Positions 54,703 to 64,000 of a DNA stretch of 64,000 nucleotides are shown here, piece by piece. Position numbers and translations under genes: made by a program. Every line of letters begins with the position of its first letter. Within the stretch, counting starts at the first letter, position 1. Below the pieces are notes generated by a model, which did no database searches, had not been told where the DNA came from, and saw only the letters and a list, made by a program, of their open reading frames with translations. The DNA is taken from contig NC_090171.1 in assembly GCF_017916325.1 (NCBI RefSeq), positions 326,501 to 390,500 of the forward strand, read 5' to 3'. This stretch comes from Leishmania martiniquensis (Eukaryota; Euglenozoa; Kinetoplastea; Trypanosomatida; Trypanosomatidae).

Positions 54703-56142
54703 CACTCTAGCGTCACTTGGAGCTCTTTTTGTGTGTGTGTGTGATGTGTTGCTCGTCCCCTTTGCCAAAGTAAGCTGCCTCCGCACTGCGCGTCTCCCGT
54801 AGGAAAAGGCAAGAAGATATCCACAGCGACGGAGTGGTCTGAGAGACTCCGTCGCCGCCCTAAAGTATGCGTGCGCGTGTGTGGAAGGGCGTGGGAGGGG
54901 AAAGAAGGGGCCAGGCGGCGTATGCTCACGTTTTTGTTGATCTGCGGCGTCTCTCTTCTCAACTGGCGCGACCTCTCGCTACTTTTCTCTAGCCTTTGGT
55001 GCCCCACCCTCTTTTAGAGGCGAAGCTCACCGTGCCCCCTCCCCTCCTCCCCGCCCCGCCCCAAAGGTCATCAATGAAAAAGGCTTTGCACTGCAGAATC
55101 CAAAGGAGGCATCCGTCCTTGTCACGCAGACCTAGATGCCTTTGTAATGGCTGCCCGCACGTGAATGTGCACCCTCCTCACCTGGTCGAACCTCGCGCAT
55201 GTCTCTCTTTACCTTCAACATTCCTGTCTTTCTCGCTTTTTCCTTCATGCGTGATCTTTGACCGCTCTCAGCCCATCTGCCTGGGCCCCCATCGCATTGT
55301 GCACTTCTGCTCTCCGAATCCCACACCAATGCACCCCTGTCATTTTTTTTGTTAACGGCTGCTCTCTGCGTTCCTGCCTATCGCTCCTCGATTTTCCCCT
55401 TGCCCTTTCTCCTGCGTCAGCTCCCCTCTCTCCCTCTTGAAATCAATGGGTGGCACCCGTACATAAGGCCCATTGGGCCATCCACTTTCGACAGCGGTGC
55501 CTCCTCTACCAACACCGGCGTGCTGAACGCTTTCCTCACACTTCTTGCGAGCATCACAGCGTCGGCTTATTCTCGTCTGGTCCCTTTGGCCCCTTCTCCC
55601 CTCTCCCGCTCCCTCTCTCTTTCGCTCCCTCACTCACCTTCGTCTCGCTGTGGGATTGCCTGCTGTTTCACCGCCGGTGATGAGTTCCACTAGCATACCA
55701 CGAGGGGGCGTCAATCTCGAACCGCTTCTCCTCCACTTCTCTGTCGCTCACCCCTCCACCGCGAAGGCTTCCGTGCCGCGTTGGAATGGCCTTTCCGTTT
55801 GCTTATTCTTTGGAGCATTCTGCTTGTTGACTCCCCGTTAACATTCTGCACTTGTCAGCGCTTTTTTTTGTCCGAGACCCTTTCATCGTTTTTTTTTCAT
55901 TTTCCCTTTTTTTGCTCTCACACTCCTCCTCCACCAGGCCTACAAATGCACAAGAGACATAGCTGCTTTCCTTCCTCACCGCTTTTCCAATCGCTCTCTC
56001 CGTGCTCCTTCATCTTTTTTTTTATTCAGGCACCGGAATAGGCTAACACGCGTGCCATCAGTGAGGGGCTCTCTTCAGACTACGCTACGCAGTTGCTTCT
56101 TCCAGCATATGGGGCGCGCGTGCCACGCGACTGAGTATCTCG

Positions 56143-56523
56143 ATGTCTGCAGACTTGTACAACCCGCAAACAAGTTCGCGGCGGTCGCGCATCAGAGGTT
56201 GCGTGGGATCGTGCGTCTGCATCACCTGTGGCCTCGTAGCGCTTTTGATGTTCTTAACCAGATCGACGTTGGGTACGGCGCTGCAGGTGAGGTTACCGAG
56301 CGCTTCCTGCCCCGGCTCGGCAGTCAGACCCGCCCGCTCGACCTCAGCGCGCGCATTTGCCTTTTCTTTCTGTGAAAGGGACGTTTACGCGCACTTCCCA
56401 GAGGGCTGTCGGCCGCCACTCACGTTTCGCTTTGCTACCAGAGGTGGACGAGGGAGAGCTCACGCAAGGCAATCATCATCATGCGTGAACGCTGCGGCGC
56501 CACGCTTTGGCGCGGCATCATGA
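56143..56523 (+). CDS. Candidate small single-pass membrane protein (uncertain)
   Basis: A 126-codon frame that starts at an ATG about 115 nt after a strong polypyrimidine-AG site (AG 56028-56029). The first 45 residues look protein-like: a short polar N terminus, a basic SRRSRIR patch, then a Cys-rich hydrophobic helix (about 20-42). The remainder is Arg/Ser/Ala-rich and less convincing. An upstream ATG at 56109 opens an overlapping 88-codon frame that could compete. I recognise no family. It could be a real small protein with a diverged tail, or a chance frame in the S18 leader region. Confidence 0.3.
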   Translation: MSADLYNPQTSSRRSRIRGCVGSCVCITCGLVALLMFLTRSTLGTALQVRLPSASCPGSAVRPARSTSARAFAFSFCERDVYAHFPEGCRPPLTFRFATRGGRGRAHARQSSSCVNAAAPRFGAAS

Positions 56524-57204
56524 TGGAAAAGGAGGAGAAAAGGTAGCAGTGGTGGTGGTGGTGACGGCGAATGGTGTCCTGTCCAGATGAAGCGACCCGC
56601 AGATACACATGCAGTGTGGACGTAAAGGGGAAAGTAGAAGCGGGAACGATGAAGGCGGAAGGGAGGAAACGCAACAGATGCGCTTGCTTGAAATTATCCG
56701 CGCACTGCCTCACGTGAGCGGATGGAGGCTCACGCGCATGAGCGGCGCATACTTGGCTTTCACTTGTGATAGCTGAGAGCAAAAGAGACAACGTTTTTTT
56801 ATTTTATTTTTTTAGTCTCTCAGCGCTGCTGGAGAAACTGGCAGGTCTCGCCATTTGTTGCCGCCGCACAGAAAGAGGAGAAGCAACTTGACGCCAAGGG
56901 TGCTCTTCAGACCCTTCTCTTTATTTGCGATTTCGTTCGTTAACGGTGGCGGCATCCTCACGCGCGCAATGGCGAGTTCCTTTGCCACTTGCCACGAACT
57001 GGAAGTGGGCCCTTGTAGCTCTGCCCGCCTGCAAAATCTGCAGATTCCCCGCATGTCGGCTTGGCCTAAAGGCGCCTCTACACACACCCGTCTCTTTGAC
57101 CCCCCGCTCCGCCCCTGCCTTTCACTCTCGCTCAACTCCATTCTGCGCTAACACTGAGTGCACTTTCCACCACACGTGGCGCTGCTTTCGTTTCCGCCCT
57201 TACG

Positions 57205-57228
57205 TGCAACGTACACCGTCCCGCTCAG
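57205..57228 (+). promoter_or_regulatory. Candidate trans-splice acceptor for S18 copy 1
   Basis: A loosely pyrimidine-rich segment ends with CCGCTCAG (AG 57227-57228), 14 bases before the ATG. Confidence 0.4.
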
Positions 57229-57242
57229 CCGAGTATCCAAGC

Positions 57243-57704
57243 ATGTCGCTCACGCTCATTCCTGATCACTTCCAGCACATCGTGCGTCTGCTCAACACGA
57301 ATGTGGAGGGCAAGCGCAAGGTGCCGTTTGCGCTGCGCATGGTCAAGGGTGTGGGTATCCGCTTCGCGTACCTCGTGTGCAAGAAGGCCGGTATCGATGT
57401 GGAGCGCCGCGCCGGCACTCTGACCGCGGAGGAGCTGGAGAAGGTCGCCGAGATCATTGCGGACCCCGCGAAGTTCAAGATCCCGGACTGGTTCCTGAAC
57501 CGCCAGCGCGACCCCAAGACTGGCAAGACGGAGCACCTGTCGAGCTCGATGGTGGACACCCGCCTGCGCGACGACCTTGAGCGCCTGAAGAAGATGCGCG
57601 CGCACCGTGGTGTGCGCCACGCGTACGGCCTCCGTGTGCGTGGCCAGCACACGTGCACGAGCGGGCGCCACGGCAAGACAGTCGGTGTGTCTCGCGGCAA
57701 GTAA
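57243..57704 (+). CDS. RPS18: 40S ribosomal protein S18 (uS13), copy 1
   Basis: A 153-residue small-subunit protein at the head of the 40S, contacting the P-site tRNA and 60S bridges. The full length matches eukaryotic S18: [15 protein letters not shown] opening, the [13 protein letters not shown] helix, the [11 protein letters not shown] segment and the basic [20 protein letters not shown] terminus. Length equals the usual 152-153. The frame is open upstream to 56925, but homology starts at this ATG. Codon use is strongly GC3-biased, as expected for a highly expressed gene. It is nucleotide-identical to the copy at 58677. Two-copy ribosomal protein genes are common in Leishmania. Confidence 0.97.
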   Translation: MSLTLIPDHFQHIVRLLNTNVEGKRKVPFALRMVKGVGIRFAYLVCKKAGIDVERRAGTLTAEELEKVAEIIADPAKFKIPDWFLNRQRDPKTGKTEHLSSSMVDTRLRDDLERLKKMRAHRGVRHAYGLRVRGQHTCTSGRHGKTVGVSRGK

Positions 57705-58676
57705 GCTCTGTGAGGTCGCAGCTGGCACTCTGCGTTGCTGCACGGAACTGCTGGCGGACCTCCTCTGCGCGTGCTTTCTTCTTTCCCGCGTTACATTGGC
57801 CGAGAGGTGTAAGGGGAAGGAGCGGGGGAGTGAATCGCCAAACTCGCCACGTGCGCTGATGTGTCGGACTGAGAGCGCTTTCCGGTCCTCTCTGCGTACG
57901 AAATCTTTCTCATGATGATTTTACCTTTCACTCTTATTTGAACACACACACACACGCACACGCAAAAAAAAAGAAAATGGAAGACGAAGCACAACCCATA
58001 GCTGCATGCTTTCCGCAGAGGACGCCGTCCTCGAACGGCGGGGTGCTTGCGGGTACGGCGGGCACGGACGTTTTTCGCTTCTCTGCGGCTGCCGTTGTCC
58101 CTGTGAGGGTTCTCCCTCCCTCGCCACGCGTGCTGTTCTTCTGCGTGGTATACAGCGGAGTGGACTCCGCGCCTCGTGTGCGTGGGAAACGTCTGCGCGC
58201 AAGTCGCATCCGTAGCCAAGAGAGGGGGGGTGCAACAGTGTCGGAGGGGAGGTTGGAGGGCTATTCGGTTGGCCCCTTTCGCCGAACCGCTTCTCTTGAT
58301 AACGGCAGTCGGATGCGCGGCAGAGAGCGTCCCGCTGTGGACTAGCGTCAAGCCGCACTAGCATGACCTCCTCCTCTGCCGACTCTCACCCACACCATAT
58401 CATCTAGCAGCAACACACTGCTTGCGCCACGCCAACGTCTGCCGTAGTGCATTCGCGTCTTCGAATGCTCTCCTCTTGGCGTCTCCCTCTCTTCTCGCTC
58501 TCTCTCTCCCTCTCTCCCGCACCCTCTTCTCTCGCCCGTGGTTGTTTTCTCTGTGTCGATGATTTTACACCGAATGCTCAACACGCCGGCGTTGCTGGCA
58601 CTCGATTGCCACGCTCCGATTTGACCTCCCCGACCTTACCAAAAAAAGGAAAACACAACGGAGAGAGTATCCAAGC
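57705..58676. other. Spacer between S18 copies, about 1 kb
   Basis: Apart from the first ten and last twelve bases, this spacer shows no similarity to the sequence flanking the outer sides of the pair. It contains a CA tract with A-rich stretch (57943-57975) and T/C tracts after 58.4 kb. No gene seen. Confidence 0.7.
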
Positions 58677-59138
58677 ATGTCGCTCACGCTCATTCCTGAT
58701 CACTTCCAGCACATCGTGCGTCTGCTCAACACGAATGTGGAGGGCAAGCGCAAGGTGCCGTTTGCGCTGCGCATGGTCAAGGGTGTGGGTATCCGCTTCG
58801 CGTACCTCGTGTGCAAGAAGGCCGGTATCGATGTGGAGCGCCGCGCCGGCACTCTGACCGCGGAGGAGCTGGAGAAGGTCGCCGAGATCATTGCGGACCC
58901 CGCGAAGTTCAAGATCCCGGACTGGTTCCTGAACCGCCAGCGCGACCCCAAGACTGGCAAGACGGAGCACCTGTCGAGCTCGATGGTGGACACCCGCCTG
59001 CGCGACGACCTTGAGCGCCTGAAGAAGATGCGCGCGCACCGTGGTGTGCGCCACGCGTACGGCCTCCGTGTGCGTGGCCAGCACACGTGCACGAGCGGGC
59101 GCCACGGCAAGACAGTCGGTGTGTCTCGCGGCAAGTAA
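58677..59138 (+). CDS. RPS18: 40S ribosomal protein S18 (uS13), copy 2
   Basis: The 462-bp coding sequence is identical base for base to the copy at 57243-57704, so the protein is the same. The identity extends 12 bases upstream of the ATG and 10 bases past the stop, then ends abruptly. The leader is A-rich (58641-58660), unlike copy 1, with candidate AG at 58647-58648. The two copies therefore carry different UTRs and could be expressed in different stages or amounts while making one protein; differential expression is inference. Confidence 0.97.
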   Translation: MSLTLIPDHFQHIVRLLNTNVEGKRKVPFALRMVKGVGIRFAYLVCKKAGIDVERRAGTLTAEELEKVAEIIADPAKFKIPDWFLNRQRDPKTGKTEHLSSSMVDTRLRDDLERLKKMRAHRGVRHAYGLRVRGQHTCTSGRHGKTVGVSRGK

Positions 59139-60744
59139 GCTCTGTGAGAACGCCGCTCCTTCACCTCTTTCCGTCTCCTTTTCCGCTGTTCGTGACGCTC
59201 GGCTCACCCTGCCGTCAGTGGGGACAGAGTATGCGGGGCACTGGCAGGCTTACGAGTCGGAGAGGGGCAGCGGAGGCGGGGTGGAGGCTGGGGGGGGAAG
59301 TTGAAGCGATGAGTAGTGGTGGGAGTATTGTCTGGAGCGATGTTGTGCCTCTTTTTGTTTCATATTTCGAACAGCCCTCTTTCTTCTCCCGCGTAGCACC
59401 CATATGCCGCGTGGGGGAGGGGGAAGGAAGAAAGGCGGCCTCAGCACATGCGCTTCCGTCTCCCCACCAACTCCTCCTCTTTTCCCCTTCTTTCCTCCGT
59501 CGCCTGCGCTTCTCTTCGTTCCTCCGTCTTTTTTTCCTTTTCGTCGTATTATTTTTGGTGTGTTGTCGTCTCCGGTGGAAGTGAAGGGCGATGTGTGCGT
59601 GTCCGCTCACTCCCCTTTTTTTCTCCTTTCTCGTGTGTTTGTCATTTCTCCTCTGAAAAAAGAAAAAGAAGAAACCACAGCGAAAGTGCATTCAGCGGCA
59701 ATCATCTCTGCACCGTCGCAGAGCATTGGCCAGGCCTCCATGTGCGCGGCTCAATGCCCGGCAGCAGTCTTCTCACGTCGGCAAACAGGTATGCGTACCA
59801 CTTGCTTTCCTTGGCGATACCTCAGACCTTCATTGGACGCGGAATGTGGCGCAGGGGCAGTTGCAAACGTTGGGTGCTCCAACTTTGGACCTACACAACA
59901 GAGGGGAATCGTGCGCTTGAGAGTGGGATAAGGCACGCCTGTGCAACAACCGCACCTTTCCGCCAACGCGAGCTTCCCGAAAGCCGAACTTTCCCTGTGC
60001 ATCTTTCATGCCGCACACCTCAGTTTCCTTTACGTTTTCTCCTCATCCCCCGATGCATCTTTACTCTCATCTCCGCTGAGACGCGCTGGCTTTCTGGCCA
60101 TCTCAAGGGTGTCAGAGGGGCAGTGCACGTGCCACATCCCTGCACACGTTTCACCTACCTGTCTACGTATCCACCGCCCCTCAAGCCGTCTCGGGCGCAC
60201 GCCAGCGAGTTCGAGGGACACAGAAAAGGGAGAGGTTGAGGAGGAGAGAGCGCCAGAGAGCAGTGCTGCTCTATGCGTACCCGTGCTTGCTCTTCCTTTC
60301 CTTTTCCAATACAGCAGCTCTTGCTGCCCCTGCAAGACACCGTGGACATTACACCTGACTCCTTTGGCAGCAGTCTTTTTTTTCTTCCCCAGCGAGGTGT
60401 GCGCTTGTGCAGTTGGCTTCCGTGGGCCTTGTTTACCTCAGCTGTCGTTTCCCGCACAAGTCCGCATTGGCCTTTCGAGACGCACACGTACGCGGCGCCT
60501 TCCGCAGCGAAACCACCCTTCAGCCACGCTTGCAAAGATAGCGGAAACCACGTGCACCCTGTGCCAGAGATCATCGGCGCAGCTCTGCGAGCGGCTTTCA
60601 CTTTTTGGCGTGAGAGGCGGTGCTTGTGTGCGCCTGCCCAATTCGCCGCGTTTCCTCTGCTGCTGCGTCTTTTTGTTTCGAGTCTGTGCGACTGAGCCTT
60701 TCTTTTTTTCGCTTGGAAACGTTAGGTTACATCCGCACCCCACC
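59139..60744. other. Intergenic/UTR region, 1.6 kb
   Basis: UTR-like sequence between S18 copy 2 and the dynein gene, with T/C tracts at 59.45-59.67 kb and just before the dynein start. No gene seen. Confidence 0.6.
60695..60725 (+). promoter_or_regulatory. Probable trans-splice acceptor for the dynein gene
   Basis: A CCTTTCTTTTTTTC tract is followed by GTTAG with AG at 60724-60725, 19 nt before the ATG at 60745. Confidence 0.7.
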
Positions 60745-63700
60745 ATGTCCATATCCTACGAGGAGTTGCTCGCCCTTCGACGCGCGCAAGTGGCCGAGAA
60801 GCAGAAGCAGCAGCAGCAGCAACAACAGCACACCCTCGGCGCGGCCGCTCCCTCGGTCAAGTCCCCGACCTCAGCTTCTCTGAGAGGTGCAAGAGCAGTG
60901 CCCGTCACTTTGCATGGCCGCCGGCTTCTCAAAGCCTCTGAGCATGTTCCCGCTTCAGCGATGAAGGGCGGCGTTGTCAGCCCATGCTCACAGAAGTCAG
61001 ATGGGGGGCCCGCCACGTGCGTGTCGGCCACCGTGGCGGCTGAGATAGAGCCGAAGATCATGGCACCCGCGCACTCGATACGAGGCGAGGTGCCACGGGC
61101 GCAGCTTCTCCAGCGCAAGCGTCAGCGCATCGACACTGGCCCCTCACTCTCAGAGTTGCTCATCGCGCGAGGTGTGCACTGTGCCGTGGCCGATAACCTG
61201 GAGAGTAGCGCAGAGGACCCGACTGCAGGAGGTGCATGCGGCGCTGCCGCCGGGGAGTACGCGACATGGCTGCCTCTGGAGGCCTTTGATGACTCTTTTC
61301 GCTTCGAGGGGCTGTCGCCGGCAGATTGGGCGGCGCGTGCTCTAGCAGCGGCTCCGTACGGCCTGCCCTGTTTGTTTTGGAGACAGGACCATCGGCAGCA
61401 GCAGAGAGAAGGTGTCTGGGCCTCGGGGCGTGTCACGGCGGTCGACGTGGAGCAGCAGCTGTACCACGTCTTCCCGGACGTGGCCAGAGATCTGCGCAGC
61501 CCTCGACAGCAGAAAACCTACACGATCGGCGGCGCAGAGGACGCGGTGGCGTTTGCGCTGCCGCGCCTTTTCGTGTGCTTCGCTGCTGAAGATCCAGTCA
61601 ACTTTGCGGACCGCTTCGCCGCCGCTTACACACGCCGCAGCGTAGCCGAGGCGGCGCTGCGCACAGAGCTGTACGTCGACTCCATGCCTCTTGACGAGTA
61701 CGCCGTGGTCGAGCCGCTTGTCGCCCGCCGCATGCATGAAGCTGCTCTCAGTACACCCGCATTGGTGGAGAGTGAGTCAAATCTCAATGTGGCTGGCGTG
61801 ATGGAGGAGGTGCGCACTGGATACAGTCGCATCATGAACGCGGACCTTTTCCGTTCCATAACGCAGGGCGGTGGCCTGACGCAGCTGATGGGCCCGCCTG
61901 TGGCCTCGATGGCGATGCTGTCGGCCTCTCCGCTGTTCGCGAGCGACGTGTCATGCCCGGTCCCGCTCTACGGCGTTCCTCCAAATGGAGCTGAGCGATT
62001 TGCCACCACAGTGGCGGCCTTCCGCCAGCAGTGCTTCTGGAACGCCTCCCCGTTGCTGGTGGTCCTTACACGGGCCGTGTGCGAAGCGAACGATGCGCTG
62101 CTTCCGCGCTGTGCGTTTGTGCTCTACTCGAAGAAGGTGAAGCGGCCGCTCAGTCTTGCTGAACTGGAGGAGGTCGAAACGACAGCGATGCGCGACTCCT
62201 TCTTGCACGCCAGAGATCAATGGCTGGTCCCGACGGCCGATATGGTGAATCGCACGCTCAGCACCCTCCCGTCCACTGGTCCGGTCCACTTGTACCACTA
62301 TGATGTGAGCACGTACACTGGCTGCACCACCGAGCGGTACCTGCGGCAGATTCAGCTGCGGATGCAGGACAGCCTCAAGCATTACCTCATGAGCTCGCTG
62401 GAGGCGTTCACCCGTTTTGTCGAGCACGCAGGCGAGGACGACATCACGGTTCGCGGAATGGCCGATGTGGAGGTGACACGTGGGGCTTACCCCGCTCCCC
62501 AGGCCCCATTCGGCGCCGACGAGCGCATTACTGCCGGTTTTCTTGCACCTCCGCTCTACCCTTTGCCCCCTCTGTTCTCCGTCACGCTTCTTTGCACGCC
62601 GCGTGGCAGCGACGCTGACGCGACAAAAGCGCAGGAGCCGCTGGGAGCTGCCGCTGCCGCGATGCCAGCGTCGGAGATGACCGTGGGTGAGGCGCCGACA
62701 GAGGGGGAACCGACGAAGGCAGCGAAGCCGCATGCTGTTCGCTTGGCGTACAGCTCTTCTGTGGAAACAATGCGGGCATCGCTGCACGGGCTCCTGAAGC
62801 GCTGCCTGACCCAGCACAGCACTCTTCGCACAGTAGAACGCATCCTCTTTGACTTCCTCTACGACCCCGCCACAGCGTTTCTAGAGATACCTGAAACGAC
62901 CAGCACGCTGATGGATTCATGGGCGGAGCGGCTCAATGTGGTGCTTGACCGTGTCGCCGTTGCCATGAAGGCTTACAAGGAGACCTATGCCCCCCTCTCG
63001 GCGGTGATTGAGATGGACTTGGACATCTACATGGAAACCTTTGATGAGCGCTTCCCGAACACGCACGGCGTTGGAGAAGAGGTGCAACGCTTCCTCAAAC
63101 TACAGCAACAGGTACTGAATGACATTCCTCCGTGTGCGGACTTGGGTCTCGTGCGCGTGGATTGCGGCGAGATGCGTCGTGCCTTGTCCAAAAAGTGCGC
63201 CTCGGGCGCGGCCAGGGTCCTGGACGTCATGGCTGCTCGCGCGCTTCGGAAGGAGGCTGACGTGAACGAGCGTTACAGCGAGCTGCACGCAACGCTGCGC
63301 AAGTCGACCGAGACACCGGAGGAGGTGGTTGCCACGAAGGACTTCATCAAAACCATTCCGGAACGCACCGTTGACTTGGAGGCGGCCATCGAAGAGGCAA
63401 AGGAAGTTCACGACCTCCTCGAGGGCTTCCAACGCCCCCTGACGGAAGAGGAGTTCAACAAGAAGTGGAAGGCAATCAGCTGGCCAGCTCAGCTCGACAA
63501 CGCCATCAACGAGCGTGCTGAGGAGTTGGAAGAGACGAAGCGGCGCCTGCTGGCCTCCATGAACCGAGCGCAAGAAGTGTTCGAAAAGGAGTTTGAGCTG
63601 GTGCAGAAAATTGTCGAGCAGTACAGTCAGCACCGCAACGCCAGCCGCATGACTGAGATCGCAGAAGATGTAATGCGGGTGCAGGAGAAGATTCGGCAGC

Positions 63701-64000
63701 TGCGCAGTCAAGCGAACACCTTCAACACCCACGAGTCGCTTTTTAACATCGAGAAGTCAGACTACTCGGCGGTGCACCGACTCTCCTCCGACTTTGAGCC
63801 GTACGAGGAGCTGTGGCTCACCTCAGCCAGCTGGTTCGCCTCCCTCGAGAAGTGGCACGAGGCGCCGTTCATGGGCATCAGTGCAGACGAGGTGGAGAAG
63901 ACGGTGGCGGACACGCTTCGCATTATGAACGCGTGCATTCGAAACCCAAAGCTAACGCCGGAGCTGGTGCAGGTGGCGGAGCGCACCCGCGACAACGTGC
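60745..64000 (+). CDS. Axonemal dynein heavy chain, N-terminal part (3' end beyond window)
   Basis: An open frame of 1085 codons running off the right edge without a stop. It encodes the tail and start of the linker of a dynein motor, which drives flagellar beating. Residues 18-28 form a Gln-rich run. Residues to about 880 are poorly conserved tail. From about 890 the sequence shows the dynein linker (DHC_N2) pattern: a helical EEFNKKW segment, coiled-coil helices, then a YSAVHRLSSDFEPYEELW segment with a following SWFASLEKWHEAPF stretch that aligns with axonemal dyneins. The relatively short tail before the linker favours a single-headed inner-arm type (DNAH3/7/12-like) over outer-arm chains; that subtype is inference. 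AAA modules, stalk and microtubule-binding domain lie outside the window. Start ATG 60745 follows a strong acceptor. Confidence 0.92.
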   Translation, partial: MSISYEELLALRRAQVAEKQKQQQQQQQHTLGAAAPSVKSPTSASLRGARAVPVTLHGRRLLKASEHVPASAMKGGVVSPCSQKSDGGPATCVSATVAAEIEPKIMAPAHSIRGEVPRAQLLQRKRQRIDTGPSLSELLIARGVHCAVADNLESSAEDPTAGGACGAAAGEYATWLPLEAFDDSFRFEGLSPADWAARALAAAPYGLPCLFWRQDHRQQQREGVWASGRVTAVDVEQQLYHVFPDVARDLRSPRQQKTYTIGGAEDAVAFALPRLFVCFAAEDPVNFADRFAAAYTRRSVAEAALRTELYVDSMPLDEYAVVEPLVARRMHEAALSTPALVESESNLNVAGVMEEVRTGYSRIMNADLFRSITQGGGLTQLMGPPVASMAMLSASPLFASDVSCPVPLYGVPPNGAERFATTVAAFRQQCFWNASPLLVVLTRAVCEANDALLPRCAFVLYSKKVKRPLSLAELEEVETTAMRDSFLHARDQWLVPTADMVNRTLSTLPSTGPVHLYHYDVSTYTGCTTERYLRQIQLRMQDSLKHYLMSSLEAFTRFVEHAGEDDITVRGMADVEVTRGAYPAPQAPFGADERITAGFLAPPLYPLPPLFSVTLLCTPRGSDADATKAQEPLGAAAAAMPASEMTVGEAPTEGEPTKAAKPHAVRLAYSSSVETMRASLHGLLKRCLTQHSTLRTVERILFDFLYDPATAFLEIPETTSTLMDSWAERLNVVLDRVAVAMKAYKETYAPLSAVIEMDLDIYMETFDERFPNTHGVGEEVQRFLKLQQQVLNDIPPCADLGLVRVDCGEMRRALSKKCASGAARVLDVMAARALRKEADVNERYSELHATLRKSTETPEEVVATKDFIKTIPERTVDLEAAIEEAKEVHDLLEGFQRPLTEEEFNKKWKAISWPAQLDNAINERAEELEETKRRLLASMNRAQEVFEKEFELVQKIVEQYSQHRNASRMTEIAEDVMRVQEKIRQLRSQANTFNTHESLFNIEKSDYSAVHRLSSDFEPYEELWLTSASWFASLEKWHEAPFMGISADEVEKTVADTLRIMNACIRNPKLTPELVQVAERTRDNV

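Larger units (their letters stand above)
54703..57242. other. Intergenic/UTR region, 2.5 kb
   Basis: This stretch lies between the RNase III gene and the first S18 gene. It is T/C-rich from 55.2 to 56.0 kb with two good acceptor-like sites (AG at 55936-55937 and 56028-56029). A small candidate membrane protein follows the second site and is listed separately. Confidence 0.6.

Noticed and set aside
56925..57242. A 106-residue N-terminal extension of S18 copy 1
   Set aside because: S18 homology begins exactly at 57243, and copy 2 lacks any matching extension.
1..64000. tRNA, rRNA, snoRNA, CRISPR or phage features
   Set aside because: No B-box-like GGTTCGAATCC pattern, conserved rRNA stretch, or regularly spaced direct repeats were seen by eye. 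A covariance-model search was not possible.

Overview
The window reads as nuclear DNA of a trypanosomatid, most likely Leishmania or a close Leishmaniinae relative. Supported genes are intron-less, all lie on the + strand, and are separated by long pyrimidine-rich intergenic stretches. Several start codons sit 5-30 nt behind a polypyrimidine tract and AG, the usual spliced-leader acceptor arrangement. Homologues include a probable kinetoplastid RNA-editing endonuclease. No strand switch is visible, so the window looks like the interior of one polycistronic gene cluster. The species is not fixed by anything visible.

Layout, left to right: (1) 3' part of a protein with repeated C2-like domains (to 2227); (2) a three-finger CCCH zinc-finger protein (6865-9246); (3) a coiled-coil plus C2-like protein (13682-16357); (4) a MAP kinase kinase (18607-20166); (5) a DEAH-box RNA helicase of the splicing-factor type (23344-26178); (6) a mitochondrial NFU iron-sulfur protein (26903-27685); (7) eIF6 (28812-29561); (8) an AMPK/SNF1 alpha catalytic subunit (33372-35768); (9) after a gap of over 9 kb, a large two-pass membrane protein joining an extracellular domain, a degenerate nucleotidyl-cyclase domain and a C-terminal kinase (45110-49804); (10) a U1-like zinc-finger RNase III protein of the editosome endonuclease type (52813-54702); (11, 12) two 40S ribosomal protein S18 genes with identical coding sequence (57243-57704, 58677-59138); (13) the start of an axonemal dynein heavy chain running off the right edge (60745-64000).

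The cluster is functionally mixed, as is normal for trypanosomatids: signalling (three kinases within about 31 kb), RNA metabolism (helicase, editing nuclease, CCCH protein), translation (eIF6, S18), Fe-S assembly and flagellar motility. Expression control is presumably post-transcriptional through the long UTRs.

The most unusual items are the membrane cyclase-like/kinase fusion, whose cyclase domain has lost every catalytic residue I could place; a 492-bp repeat present as two identical inverted copies plus a truncated third; the sharp edges of identity around the S18 copies; and a threefold internal repeat in the CCCH protein. No tRNA, rRNA, CRISPR array or complete transposon was recognised.
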